64,000 bases of DNA from Viridothelium virens. Its lineage: Eukaryota; Ascomycota; Dothideomycetes; Trypetheliales; Trypetheliaceae. The notes under the pieces were generated by a model. The model did no database searches. It was not told the DNA's origin and saw only the letters and a program-made list of their open reading frames with translations. The stretch covers positions 124,001-188,000 of the forward strand of contig ML991775.1 in NCBI GenBank assembly GCA_010094025.1, in the 5' to 3' direction. Below, one piece after another: positions 23,701-35,006 of the stretch (its first letter is position 1; every line of letters begins with the position of its first letter). The position numbers were made by a program, and so were the translations under genes.

Positions 23701-26700
23701 TCTCAAGCCAAAGCTGATTTCACCAAGGAAGCCTGCATTCCTCCTATGCTCGATACAATCGAGCTGAGCCAGCCTAAATTCAAGGATATCAATAATCTGA
23801 GGGACCCTGCAGACCTCACAGCAATTTATGGCTTCTTCCCACCAAAAGACAATTTCACCCAAGAGGAGCACGAGATATTGGTACAAAGTTATCATCTGTT
23901 TCCAAAGAAGTGGGGTCGCATTGCTGAAGAGTTAAAACCGCGTCGGTCTTACAAAGAATGCATCAATCACTACTATGCTACTAAATGGAATGGCGAATAC
24001 AAAGATAACCGCTCCAGAACCGGCAGAAGGGGTGGCCGTGTATCCAGAGGTAGAGCGGCAAAAGGACAACCACGTATGAAGTCGAGTGTTGTCACCTCTG
24101 AAATGGACACCAAACCAGATCTATACGAAGGTAACGAATTCCAGGCACCGGCCGTCAGCACAGAAAGTGGGCGTCCGCGTCGTGCTGCAGCACCAGTCAA
24201 CTTTGGAGCAGAGAAAGACAATGATGGCAAGCAAGGAACTCCAACTGCTACCCCTGGGAGAAAGGCTACGGCAGCCAACCGATACGATGGTACTTCGGAT
24301 CCTGCTCCACACAAGACCGTCAGAAGACCGAAAGGTGCTGGAAAAGAAAAGGTTTCAAGGAAGACAAAGGGCCAGACTGTCGCGCTTGCACCTGCCGGTT
24401 CGCCCCTGAAGACTGAAAAGGCCCTGGAGAGCAGAGCAAGCGATCAGACCGTGGAGGATATCCCACTCACAGCAAGGCTTGAAGATGCGAGCCTTTTGGC
24501 CAATCTGCAGACGGGGCAAAGTCAGCCAGGCCTTGATAAGCCGGCATCCTATCTTGAAATGCAACCCAAGCCAAGCATGCCGACACCTGCCCCTTCAGAT
24601 AGGCCGAGTACCGGAGGAGGTGAAAAGGCGAAATCTCAAAATGCGACACAGCAGAGGACGGGGCCATCCAGCTATTGGTCTGTCCCTGAAGTGCAGGATT
24701 TTCCAAAGAACGTTGCCCACTTTGGGACGGATTGGACGGCTATTGCCAACCACATGGGTACAAAGACGCAAACTATGGTAGGACGTCAGCTAGCTCACTT
24801 GTCACGATTGTACTAATAAAGACTTCCAGGTTAAAAATTATTATGTGCGTCTAATTGAGGGAAACAGACCGGACCTGCAACACATGGCAACTCTGGCCGA
24901 TCAACGGAGAGAGCGAGGTGAAGATCTGGGCCCTCCCCCAACTGCGACCCCTCTGACCAAACGTCGATACGACAATCCTCAACCTCCAGCGCCTCGCCCG
25001 CTTGCTCCAAATCTAGAAGTCGTCGAGGTTGAGGATCATTCCCCTCCGCTCAGGCCCCAACCGCAGCAAAGCCATCAGTCTCCACGCCAGCTTTCGCTAG
25101 ATTCGCGAGCACCTCCACCATTTACAGGTGCAGCTCAAGGTCAAACCGCTACAACGAGTCGGCCTTCATCGTCATCCACAGCGCTACAGAACCAGCCTGC
25201 GCCTAAGCGGCCTTCCCAACCGCATGGTCCTCCTGTAACGGGTTACTTTCCCGAAGCCCGCGCAGAAGGCCGCTCTTCAGTGGTGGGTACGAGTGCACCA
25301 CTCCAAAGCCACGTGGAGCCGCACGCGAAGCCTCAACAAGCGATAGCCGTCAATCGAGACGCAAAGGATGACCAGTTTCGACGTCAGCTGATTGCGCAAC
25401 AAGACCAGGCCATGGAACTCCAAGCTATAGAAGCTAAGCAGGCCATGGAAGCTCAGGCACATGTCCGGCTACAACAACAGGCTCGAGACCGTGGGCCATC
25501 AGCTTCTTCGGCGCAACAACAAGTCACATCACGGCCACCTGTCACGGAGGTACCGCAAATACGATCTGCTTCTATTGATCAACGCCCTGCAGCCGAGCCT
25601 CGGAGATCGCCACCCTCACAACCAAATCCACTCCCACCACGTCAATCACAGTCAAATATTCGCCATCTCATTGATCTAACTCCTCAAGTATCACACGCAC
25701 CATCTCCATTAGAGACGCCTGTAAGTCAGGCGCTACCAATGCCAGCTCTGAAAGAGGAGGCTCGCTCTCATTCCGTCCCAATGCCGCTATCTGGCCCGAA
25801 TCCCACTGCCGCACCATCGTCAGCACCTCGCCTGCCTCAGGAGCCTCGGAAGACTTCTAACATAGCATCGATCTTGAATCCCTTAAATGACGAGCCTGAG
25901 GAGCCCAAACCGCGTAAGAAACCAGCGGAACAAGTATCAGCTACTCCGACGCCAACCCAGGTTGCACCTTCACATGGATTTCCTCCCACCCAGGGTCCGT
26001 CATTCTCGCGGCGCGACTCTCATAGTGAGCCATCTATCTCGCAAGCGTCGATGCAACGTGATCAATTCGGCCGTCCAATGCCGCATCCCACGCAGGTGCC
26101 TCCTCGACTCCCACCTGACTTTGTCGCTCGAGAACAAGTTCGAGACAATGCCCCAAGACAAGAGTGGGGTCCAAGACTAGGCTACGCAGCGTACCCGCGA
26201 GCATCCTCTCCACTGCACGAGCGCATGCCAGAGAGTCGACAAGCATTTCCACACCGTGCTTCTATTCTTGGTCCGCTCAATGATCAATCTCGTCACAACC
26301 CTTCTCCTCCACCACATCAAGGCTTTTCTCACTCTCGCACGCCTTCGTATCAACAAACACAGATAGCGCAACCTCAGAGTCAGCAGTCACCAAACCCGCT
26401 CAATCAATCATCACAAATATTGCAGCCGAACCCGTATGCACAGCAAGGAGTGCCGCCTCCGGTCACCAGAGCACCTACTCAGACAATGCAGCCACCATCA
26501 CAACAACAGCCGCCTCTATCATTTCATTCAACGTCACATCTATCTCAAAATCCCCACCAACGTCACATGAGCCTACAGCACCACCGGGAGCACGAGGTTC
26601 TATCACGCCAACACGAAGAGTCCCGCGAACGCGAGCGTGAACAAGCGCAGACCCAGGCGCACAACGCCCATTCCCATGCTCAAAATCGCTACACCCCTAT

Positions 26701-27046
26701 CCAACATGCTGAGTCTCGATTCCCACCCCCTCCGCCTCGACAGACGACAACGACACCACTGCAACACCACAATCCTCACCAGCCTCCGCCACCTCCAGAA
26801 TTTCTGCAACAACACCCGCCTCAGCAGCACGATCCCCGCTACCCACCGCCAGGTTCGAGGGAGGAAGAGCGCATGCGGATGGAACATCAGCATCAACACC
26901 AACAGGCCAGGTGGAGGGAAGATGAGGAGGCGCGAAGGAGACAGAATTTCGGGAGACATACGGATACGCGGACCCCGCCGGGTCCAGGCGGCGGATATCC
27001 GGCAGGAGGAGGAGGTATCTTTGGACCGCCACCAAGAGGACGATGA
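20779..27046 (+). CDS. Snt1-like SANT-domain co-repressor subunit
   Basis: Large nuclear protein resembling yeast Snt1, the NCoR/SMRT-like scaffold of the Set3 histone deacetylase complex. Two exons (20779-24777, 24830-27046) encode 2071 residues; the 52-nt intron carries a TACTAAT branch site at about 24811 and cuts the second SANT domain (TKTQTMV-KNYYVRLIEG). Residues 1-250 are rich in RS/RD/ER, with a run of alternating D and R near 21480. The middle is Pro-rich and disordered. SANT1 (DNFTQEEHEILVQSYHLFPK, with KKWGRIAEEL following) lies at about residues 1015-1075, SANT2 (SYWSVPEVQDF, GTDWTAIANHMG) at about 1295-1350. After that come long Gln/Pro/His-rich stretches, with DEEARRRQNF near the end. 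The start MSSRYP with RDRSRSPPRY fits fungal relatives. Assignment to Set3C is by family resemblance. Confidence 0.87.
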
Positions 27047-27622
27047 GCTATATCTGCGTAAAACAACCCAATTTCTCTCTGAGGAAGAGCCATTTTAGAA
27101 GATTATGTGAACGAAAAGGAATGAGAGTTAAGAGGCGCGTATGATGATGATGATGATGGGTTTCATGAGCGGCAAGCGACCAAGCAGGAGAGCAGCTAAT
27201 CTGCTGCTTCTGCACACTGTAAATATCTCCAGGATGATGACGCACGATACGATCAAAGTTGTAGTAGTTTTGTATGAAAATAGATTCTCGAATCTAGAAA
27301 TACTATCGCATCTTCTCTCAGCACGTGGGCTGGCTATCTAAAAGGTCTAGTGGAAAGTAGTCGTGTGAGCAAAGCAAGCAAGTATCCACCCTCAACTCAG
27401 TCTCGCATTGATCCCACCCTCGTCAGAGCCGGCAAATTTCCACCGAGTCCGAACTCCGCATCTCTATCCTGTGAAAGCAAACGCCTGTAGTATATTCGAA
27501 ACCTGAAGAAAAGAAAGCTAATCTCCCAGATCATCATCTGCCATCTCTCCAGCCCAATCCAGCGCAGAACATACCACCCACCACTTTTTTCCCCGAGCGA
27601 CGCTTCCAGATCATTCCGCAGC
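27047..27622. other. Convergent intergenic region
   Basis: Lies between the 3' ends of the SANT gene (+) and the small acidic-protein gene (-). It contains an ATG trinucleotide microsatellite (27141-27158) and otherwise nothing recognisable. Confidence 0.5.
27141..27158. repeat. (ATG)6 microsatellite
   Basis: Six perfect ATG units directly visible in the 3' flank of the SANT gene. Probably a neutral simple repeat. Confidence 0.8.
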
Positions 27623-28519
27623 TTAGAAGGCAAACTCCTCCGCCCCACCCATCTCCATCCTCAACTGAGCATCCGCCGCCCCAGCAAACTCCTCTTCTTC
27701 GTCCCCGGAAACCCCCTTCTCATCGTCACTTGCCACCTCGCTCTTCACACGCCTACGCGGACCCTGCATCCCGCCGCCCTCTTCGCGCACCTCCAGAACC
27801 TCCACCTCCTCTCCATCCGACTCCGCATCGTCCGACGCCGCCTCCGCATAGTTCATAGCTGCGCGCGAAGCACGGGGCGAGACACGCTGCGGAGCCGTCC
27901 TGGGGGGTACGAGGGAGCCGCTCGGCAGCGCGACGACGTCGTCGTCATCGTCATCATCATCATTAGCGTTGCGGTTGGAGGTTGCACCAGGGCGGCCGAA
28001 GTCAGACTCTTCTTCGTCGTCGTCGTCGTCGTCGGAGACAGGGGTGGCTTGTTTTTTGTTTCGGGAGTTGGCGCCAGCAGCGCGGCCGCCGCGGGGGGTG
28101 CCACCGCCGCGCTTGCGTCCTCTCTTGCTGGGAGTGCCGGAGACGTTCATGTCGATGGTTTTGCGTTTGGTGGGAAGAGGCTTGGTAGGGGTTGGGGTAG
28201 AAGGTTTGGAAGGAGCGGTGGGGCCTTCGCGACCGCGGGCTTTGATGCCGCCGATGCGGTGCATGATTGCTTTCGGAGTGCACTCTGTTGGGAAAGTCAG
28301 TGGTCAGATCGTGGGGGAAAGTGAGGCTGGGGGGAGGTGCTTACCGGGACCCATCTCAGCGGCGAGGGCCTGATAGTTAAGCTTGACATCGGCGGTCTTC
28401 AAAACGGCGGCGAACAGCTAGATCTTTCTTTAGCGAGAATCATGCTGCTATAGGATGTAAAAGCAAGAGAAAAAACCACTTACGCGCGCGTCGGCGTGTG
28501 AATCCCACGTCATAGGCAT
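27623..28519 (-). CDS. Small acidic, AT-hook-like nuclear protein (fungal hypothetical)
   Basis: Three exons (28519-28484, 28417-28345, 28284-27623) give 256 residues. The 5' part, created by two splices, reads MPMTWDSHADAR, then LFAAVLKTADVKLNYQALAA, then EMGPECTPKAIMHRIGGIK. This short helical N-terminus is common in small fungal nuclear proteins. It is followed by Pro/Lys-rich sequence with a possible basic hook (KRGRKRGGG), runs of Asp (six and eight) and a Glu/Asp-rich tail ending AEEFAF. Donors are GTAAGT and GTAAGC; the joins are phase 0 and phase 1. The poly-acidic runs come from GTC-type triplets on the plus strand. No biochemical role can be assigned; DNA or chromatin binding is an inference from composition. 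Confidence 0.75.
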
Positions 28520-28741
28520 CTTGCCGGTCGATGGAATGTGAAGACTTTGTTAAGGGATTCTCAGAACAATTCTTGGACGTATAAAACAAGTGGGAGGGAG
28601 GCGGGGGAAGCTGAGGTCATGTGGACTTAAATCGAAGATTGTGGAAGACTAGAGCCGTATCAGGCGTAGAGAGTGTGAGGTTTACATGAATGGGGGGTGG
28701 GAAATGTGAGATGGAAATCGGAAGTCAGGTTGGGCAGTGTG

Positions 28742-30109
28742 TTAGGAAGAAACAGTCACCGTCTCCCCAATATCACAGAGACCGACTTCTTGGCCCCAAC
28801 GCAGTCCAGCTTTTTCGCATGACTCCTTCCATCGCCGTGGTGGCTCCCGGACATCCTCATACTGAGCGCTAAGTCCCCCCCTTACCGTGCCCCAATGCAT
28901 ACCTATACTTTTTCGACTCTTAATATCTCTGTGTATGCAGGCAGAGTCTTCCGGGGCACAATGAACGGTCGACATAAAACTTGGAGGAGAGTAGAGGCCA
29001 ATTGGAAGCAGAGCCAGATTGAAGGGACCATAGAGATTACCAATTTCTGAGAAGGCCGGGCAATGAGGTAAAGTTGAAAGATCCTTTGGCTCTGGGGAGG
29101 GTCTAGCACGGTAACCGGTGTCGCCTGCTGAAAGATTAACATAGCACAGCACATATTGATTTGGCAGACAGTGCTGTGTACTGTTGGGTTTGGAAAGAGT
29201 ATGGTACACGCATTTAAAATGGAAAGCCCGCAACCTACCTGCAAAATAAAGCTTTCTTGGCACACTGATGGGCTTTCCTTTGGGCGAACTGTCTCCTTTA
29301 TCCGATAGTCCCAAGTTTTCCTCGATCACCCAGGAACACCACAGCCCAGCACCCATATTCCAAACCGCTCGTCCGCTGAAATGCTGCGCGGGAGTACACA
29401 CAATCTTTACTTTTCCTACTCCCTCCACTTCCACCTCTACCCCGTCCCACCAGTCCATTTCAACTACATCCTCTCCTCTCACCCCGATTCCTTCAAGACA
29501 CCCCTTATTCCCGATCCCACACAAATATCTTACCCGTCCTTTCCCCATTCTGTCCACCTCCCTTATCGTCGCCGCATCCAAATGATCATAATGATTATGA
29601 CTGATCACCACCACATCCACCTCCGGCAGCTCCTCCAACTTACACGGCGTCGGCGTATACCGCTTCGGACCAAACCACTGGCTTGGGCTTGTCCGCTCGC
29701 TGAACACCGGATCCAGCAGAATCCTCACCCCTCTCTGCTTTCCCCTTTCGCTTCCCTTTTGTTCTCCCTTTCCGCCGTTCGTCGCCATCGTCGTCGTCTC
29801 GATCAAGAAGCTAGCATGCCCAATCCACGTCGCCTTGAGCCCGGGTTTCCCCTTCCCCCAGTCAGGCTTCCGGACCCCCACGAGCTCTGTGCGGTCGCTG
29901 GGCACGGGGACGAAGTTGCGGTTGCGTCCGAAGCGTGTCTCCAGCGCGGAGAGGAGGCCATTGTGGGGGCCGGCGGAGGGCCAGGGATTGCGAAAGGAGC
30001 TTGGGGGAGAACCGACATGGTGGGCCGGGTTGGTAGAGGGGTAATTGGGGGGGTATTTAGCGGGGAGGCGAGTGATGGTTACGGGGGGCGATGTTGATGG
30101 TTTGGGCAT
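28742..30109 (-). CDS. NAPE-PLD-like metallo-beta-lactamase-fold hydrolase
   Basis: Resembles N-acyl-phosphatidylethanolamine-hydrolysing phospholipase D, a zinc enzyme releasing N-acylethanolamines. Two exons (30109-29239, 29124-28742) give 417 residues; the 114-nt intron ends CAGCAG, and the second AG restores YFAG-DTGYR. Metal-binding motifs are ATWIGHASFLI, HNHYDHLD (HxHxDH), PAQHFSGR, AGDTGYR and SIGMHWGT, in the order of the family. I chose the ATG at 30109 (MPKPSTSPPV); the frame stays open upstream to about 30532, so a longer N-terminus is possible. A low-complexity insert (near ATTMATNGGKGEQKG) separates the first strands. The exact lipid substrate in fungi is not established by the sequence. 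Confidence 0.88.
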   Translation of the reverse strand: MPKPSTSPPVTITRLPAKYPPNYPSTNPAHHVGSPPSSFRNPWPSAGPHNGLLSALETRFGRNRNFVPVPSDRTELVGVRKPDWGKGKPGLKATWIGHASFLIETTTMATNGGKGEQKGSERGKQRGVRILLDPVFSERTSPSQWFGPKRYTPTPCKLEELPEVDVVVISHNHYDHLDAATIREVDRMGKGRVRYLCGIGNKGCLEGIGVRGEDVVEMDWWDGVEVEVEGVGKVKIVCTPAQHFSGRAVWNMGAGLWCSWVIEENLGLSDKGDSSPKGKPISVPRKLYFAGRLRAFHFKCVYHTLSKPNSTQHCLPNQYVLCYVNLSAGDTGYRARPSPEPKDLSTLPHCPAFSEIGNLYGPFNLALLPIGLYSPPSFMSTVHCAPEDSACIHRDIKSRKSIGMHWGTVRGGLSAQYEDVREPPRRWKESCEKAGLRWGQEVGLCDIGETVTVSS

Positions 30110-32234
30110 CTTGCGTGCGGAGGAGACGAAGATGAGAGGGGAGGGTGAGGAAGCATTTTGGAGTTGGGGGCTGTTGTCATCTTTTTCACTTGTGGCTGGG
30201 CTTGGTGGTGTTTGGTGACGTTGATGAGAGACGGAGATTAGGCAAGCTCGACCGCCGACACTTGGCCGCAAACAGGTTGAATTGGTGTCGCACAGCAATC
30301 CAATCAACAAGTCGACTACATCCTCAAAACCTCTAGGCATTGCTTGAGTCTGAACTTCTATCGATTCTCTCCCAAAGACACTCCCAAGTCTAAATATCCT
30401 CTTCCGAACTATCCTCCCAAAGCATCTGCATCTGTTCTTGTGACAATTGTGCAATGGCTTCTGCGGCCATTTATCACGCAAATCTGGACGCAAGACAGTC
30501 CACTCGAGCGATTCTTGCCAATGATCCCACATGACGACCCGCCATGACCAGCCAATATAGATTGCGTCACCGCTCGTCTAGTAAGCTTTTTCTTCATGGA
30601 CATTCTTATACATAGCTTTGATCTGCCCTCAAATTCTCTCTTACAGGTCAGACGTGCAAGTGATTTGTCAATATCAAAGCCGTGGGGTCCGTTCGAGTCT
30701 TCACTGGACAATTTGTAGTCGGAGAGGTTGGGGCGATTGATCTCCTCATGGCCGATGCTTTGCGGAAGACTACACATTTCATCAAGTCCCTACAAGTTCT
30801 TCAAAGTCAGGGGGGGTCTTTTTTGCTGTGCGGTCGAACTCATTGTCATCAAGCGCCGAAGTTAACAGTACAACCGAACAAAACACGACGGATCCGTACG
30901 TGTCAAATACGGCGGATGTCGTCGTCCTCTATGATCGGGTCCATGAAACTTTTTTGGATCGTCCGGGCCCACTCTGAAAGCTTTAGACTTGCGAAAATAA
31001 GGGTGACGTTGGGCCGACCTTCAGCTCTGTGTACAACTTGTCTTTCAAATTGACCAATGGCTTTTTCCACGATGACAGAATTTCCCACGAGTTTCAGTGC
31101 GTCCTTCGAACGAATTGTGGGGGTCACCTCTTCGCGTTCAAGTTGCTCGGCAAGAGGTCTTCGCGCATAGCGCTCGCAGAGAATGCATTTTAGCGCCATC
31201 TCAGATTGCAGCTGTGTTCTGTTGTCATGCAGATTGAAGTCGGCTGTACGCTACGGCAAGGGCAAATACATCGGAGAAGGCATGAAGACAGCAAAGGACC
31301 TCTATAATGAGCTCGAGTGGTAGTGTCCCTAAGAGAACACAGGGCTTTTCCATCCCTTTATTTGCGATAGACTGGCAAGGCCAACATCTAACGATTAGGT
31401 TTGATGAAAATACTTCGCTAAAGGAACATTCTTATCTCCACCGACAATGGAAGACGTTGTAAGTTAGCCCAAGCACCGAAGCCTAGTGCCCAACGTGCAC
31501 AGTGCAGGCGGTCCAAGGGCTGCAGTTAATGCTCTACTGTCTCACGGTGCAGGCCGTAGGAAAGGATGGAACAAGTGGCCCGCAAGACTCTATCAGCGAT
31601 ATCGGAAATCATGGGCCAGTACTGTTCCAAATTGATCATCGATTTGCAAATCATCGGTGGCACGTAAAATCTGGCCACCCCTGCTCCGTAACCCCAGTAG
31701 TCACTCAACTCTGAAGGTCACAGCACTCACTTGATCACCAGCTTTTCGTGACAGTCAGACGGTGTATGCATTGCAGCCTTAATTGTCGTAGCATGCCTGA
31801 CACATATCATAAATAAGGAGGGACTCTGAAAGCTTTCATGTTGGAGAGTTGTCGCTTCTACAAGCTGCATTTGATCGAAAGAACTGAGACGTGTGTGGCA
31901 CAAAGTGTTTTTCGAGCCTTCTGTCGGTCCAATTTAGGTTACAAAGTCATTATGTCCAGCATCAGTGTTCATTTGAAGGTTTCTTTTAGTGTTGTATCTT
32001 GCTGTTCTCTTCTTGCGCAATCTTCTACCTTATGATCATCTAAATTCAAAGACTTTTCTCCTCACCCGTCAGGAAGCAAGCTAATTTCTTGCTTATTATT
32101 TAAGTCAATCTTCCTTCCATCATCCTTGCCTTCAAGTTCGAGCGCAGGGCGCTCCAGCGATGTCCCGATATCATCTTCAGTATGAAGGATCTTTAAACGG
32201 CGGATCATCAAAGATGCTAAAGAGAGGGTTACAA
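30110..32234. other. Gene-poor stretch, no confident gene
   Basis: Only short, overlapping open frames occur. The clearest is a 98-codon frame on the minus strand (31199-30903), without resemblance to a known family. It begins with the upstream region of the NAPE-PLD gene. Around 31235-31322 a 27-codon run on the plus strand looks weakly coding (AVRYGKGKYIGEGMKTAKD) but is isolated. No transposon hallmarks are visible. Confidence 0.4.
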
Positions 32235-33501
32235 GGGTAGGATTCTAGGCAATCCTGTTGCGAAATCATATAGTCAATACTCCTACTGATTGCCAAGGAG
32301 CCTCTTCGAAAGGAGAAACGCCGACCATCCGAGAATCCGGCAGAGGAACGGTTCGTCAGCTTGCGCGTTGTCAACCGGCATTGTTACCCGCCAAATATCA
32401 CCCGCACCAACGACAGCTGGTCCTTCAACGCTATCATGTACACTTCAAAATGAAGATTCAGACCAAGACATCACTAATCGAGGCTGTATATGCGGCTCCG
32501 TGACAATACCCTTGTTAACCATTCCTCCTGCTACCGACAAATCCCAGAGCTGCTCATACACGGCGATGCCATCATCGCAGAAATCCGATCCCATTACTTT
32601 ATCAACGATGCACAACAAAAGCAATTGTCAGTCGTGTACATTCGTTGGTAGCATCGCAGATGAACCTTCGTGCACATCTGTGTCCGGACTCACTCCAACA
32701 CCTGCAGCAACATCCAGTTCCAAACCTACCTATACTGTTTACCTCTCGAACAATACCATTTTCATTGGAGATGCACACAATAGCAATGGTGGATCAGATC
32801 TGCGCTCAAATGCCTACAAGCAGCTCCGTTCACTTTGTCTAGATTCTGCCAAAGCATGTGACTTGACCAGCAAGGCCAAAATCACTAAGATATCCACAGT
32901 GGTCGAAAGCGCAGGAGATTGAGAGAATTTAACATTCACTGCACAGGGCAGTCATTATGACAATACTACTGTGAGAGATCAAACGCTAGCCACAATGGTC
33001 GCAGGCTGGCAGGTGGCTGCTTCGAAGACTTGCAACACCACAAACTATCGTACCTTCGTCGACAAAGCAATGCCATGCCCAAGTGGCGGTCACGTAAAGA
33101 GGGACCTATCCACAGTCAAGAACTCAGAGAAACGTGCGCCTCTTGTCGTTGACCCTTCGCCAGACCAAGTTCAAAAAGCCTGCGACTATATAGCAACGCT
33201 TTGCTCTGGGCCTGATCATAGAAGTCCGCACTTGCAGACATACGCCGAATGACAGTCGTGCTAATTTTCGCTCTTAGGTACTGTCATGGCTGGTTTTCAA
33301 ACTACGTAGAGTAATTACAGGGACATCGAGCTTGCTCAGAATTCAGAGCTAGATCCTTCGTAGAAGACCTTTGTTTGCGATCTTATCATTGGTGGTGTAA
33401 GTGAAGCGGCTATGGCGTTCGCCCCTGAACTTGCTCCACAGAAGATCATGGAGGATATTGATCTTGAGCCGATCTGCGGAGAGTGGGCTAACGGCAGCTA
33501 A
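32235..33501 (+). pseudogene. Decayed gene for a secreted-type fungal protein, family unassigned
   Basis: Islands of coherent protein sequence occur in one order over about 1.2 kb, mostly in one frame but interrupted by several stops and at least one frame change. Examples are ILGNPVAKSYSQYSY, CTLQNEDSDQDITNRGCICG, LSNNTIFIGDAHNSNGGSDL, QTLATMVAGWQVAASKTC, KACDYIATLCSGPDH and GGVSEAAMAFAPELAPQKIM. Cys spacing and Ser/Thr/Pro-rich linkers suggest an extracellular protein. These islands resemble a fungal family I have seen but cannot name, so no function is offered. No clean GT-AG set removes the breaks. The surrounding 5 kb is also poor in genes, which fits a decaying accessory region, possibly marked by repeat-induced point mutation (inference). 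Confidence 0.6.
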
Positions 33502-35006
33502 AATTAACGTTTACTTGCGATCCTCCGAATGATTGTGGTACAAGTCTGACCGGACAGGATCTCACATAACCGTTTCGACTCATAAATTTCCAGGCACTTT
33601 GAGTACTTGTTGCGCAAGGTGTGCAGAAGCCAAGCTAGAGTTGTATTGCAGTCTTTGGCAATCTATACTGGCTCATAATACTGTGACGGGTATTTGGATT
33701 TCCTAATACAGTCATTGCTTAATCTATTGTGATCTCCTGAATTGTATATGTAGATGATAATTTCCTACTACTCTAATAGTTTTGTGTATACTAGCTAAAG
33801 GTCTACATAAGTGAATTCTCCTGCACTCTTGAATATAGCAATTGAGTCCTGATAATTTCATCAAGTTGTCATAACTCACAAATAACATCACGAGCCAAGG
33901 CTGAAGCCGACGCAAACATTGCGAACTAAGATGCAACGCAACGCTGACTAAAAAGATGTTGTAATAGGAGAGAGCGAGCGGAGTCCGATGGTACGCACTG
34001 AACTGAGATCGACAGGACTTCAAAATGGGCGAAAAGAAAAAGATGAACAACAGACGGGGGACTGTCCACAGAGTATGACATTTCTATCCTTGATCCGTGA
34101 AGTAAGAGGCCTGCCGACGAATCTTTGGCCATATCCACTGGGTTCATGCCGCCATAATCCTTCGCTGTTTGCCGGACCTTACAGGAGGTGTATGCTAACC
34201 ACAAGAATCATCTGACTCAACCCAATCCACACAGCTGAAAAGACCAGAATTTAGTGCCAATCCAAAGTGTTGAATATGCCTTTATGAATTTATCTATTAG
34301 CGATGCATGAAAGCTTGATGGGACGCGGTGGTGGGTGCCATTCAACGGAATATCCTTTGGGGGTCCTGCGCGCAATCAAATCCGGATAATCTGCGACTTC
34401 TGGCCATTGTCATCAAACCGGATGGCAATGCATGTTTTGTAAAGGGCCGTGACAAAATTTTGTCTTCTGAGCCACCAATCGTCCAAATAGGATTTCAAGG
34501 GAGGAAATCACGCTCTCCACAACGCTGTTCTCTGAAAGAATGAACTGTGCAGCTCATCTTGCAGTTTGATTCTACCTCTTTATCTCTTTTTTTTTTTTAG
34601 CAATCCGTTTGATGAGTTTCTTTGAAGAATCTTGAGAGTAAGTATCCCCGCATTGTAGCGATCTAATCGAAAGCCATACAATCAGGGTGCGCTATCGTGT
34701 AGTCAAACCTAATGACGAATCTAGCAGTAAGCTCAAAGCTTTCTGGATATCGACGAGCGCAATCGCTACCATAATAATGACCAGAGATTATGCATCCTCT
34801 CTCATGTTTTCCACGGGTGCTCACAGCACAAGCAACATTGCGCTTGCAGTCTCAATGCCGATTTCTCCTGTTGTCACATCAAGAATCTGACGGAAAGTAA
34901 GCTCTATGTAGAGTCTTTAATACGTCTCTCCTTAGGTCCACGATAGGCAGTCTCTTCAGTTGGAATAGCCAGGAAAGATTGCCTTCAGAAAGTTTTGTTT
35001 TAACCC
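33502..35006. other. Intergenic, AT-rich in part
   Basis: The stretch 33690-33860 is strongly AT-rich. A 12-nt poly-T run lies at 34587-34598. No credible coding sequence is seen. The right end should contain the promoter of the methyltransferase at 35007. Confidence 0.45.

Noticed and set aside
27900-28040. GTC/CAT trinucleotide repeats as a satellite
   Set aside because: They encode the Asp runs of the small acidic protein and lie in its exon.
31235-31322. Short coding-like run AVRYGKGKYIGEGMKTAKD
   Set aside because: Isolated, 27 codons, no flanking exons or recognisable family.
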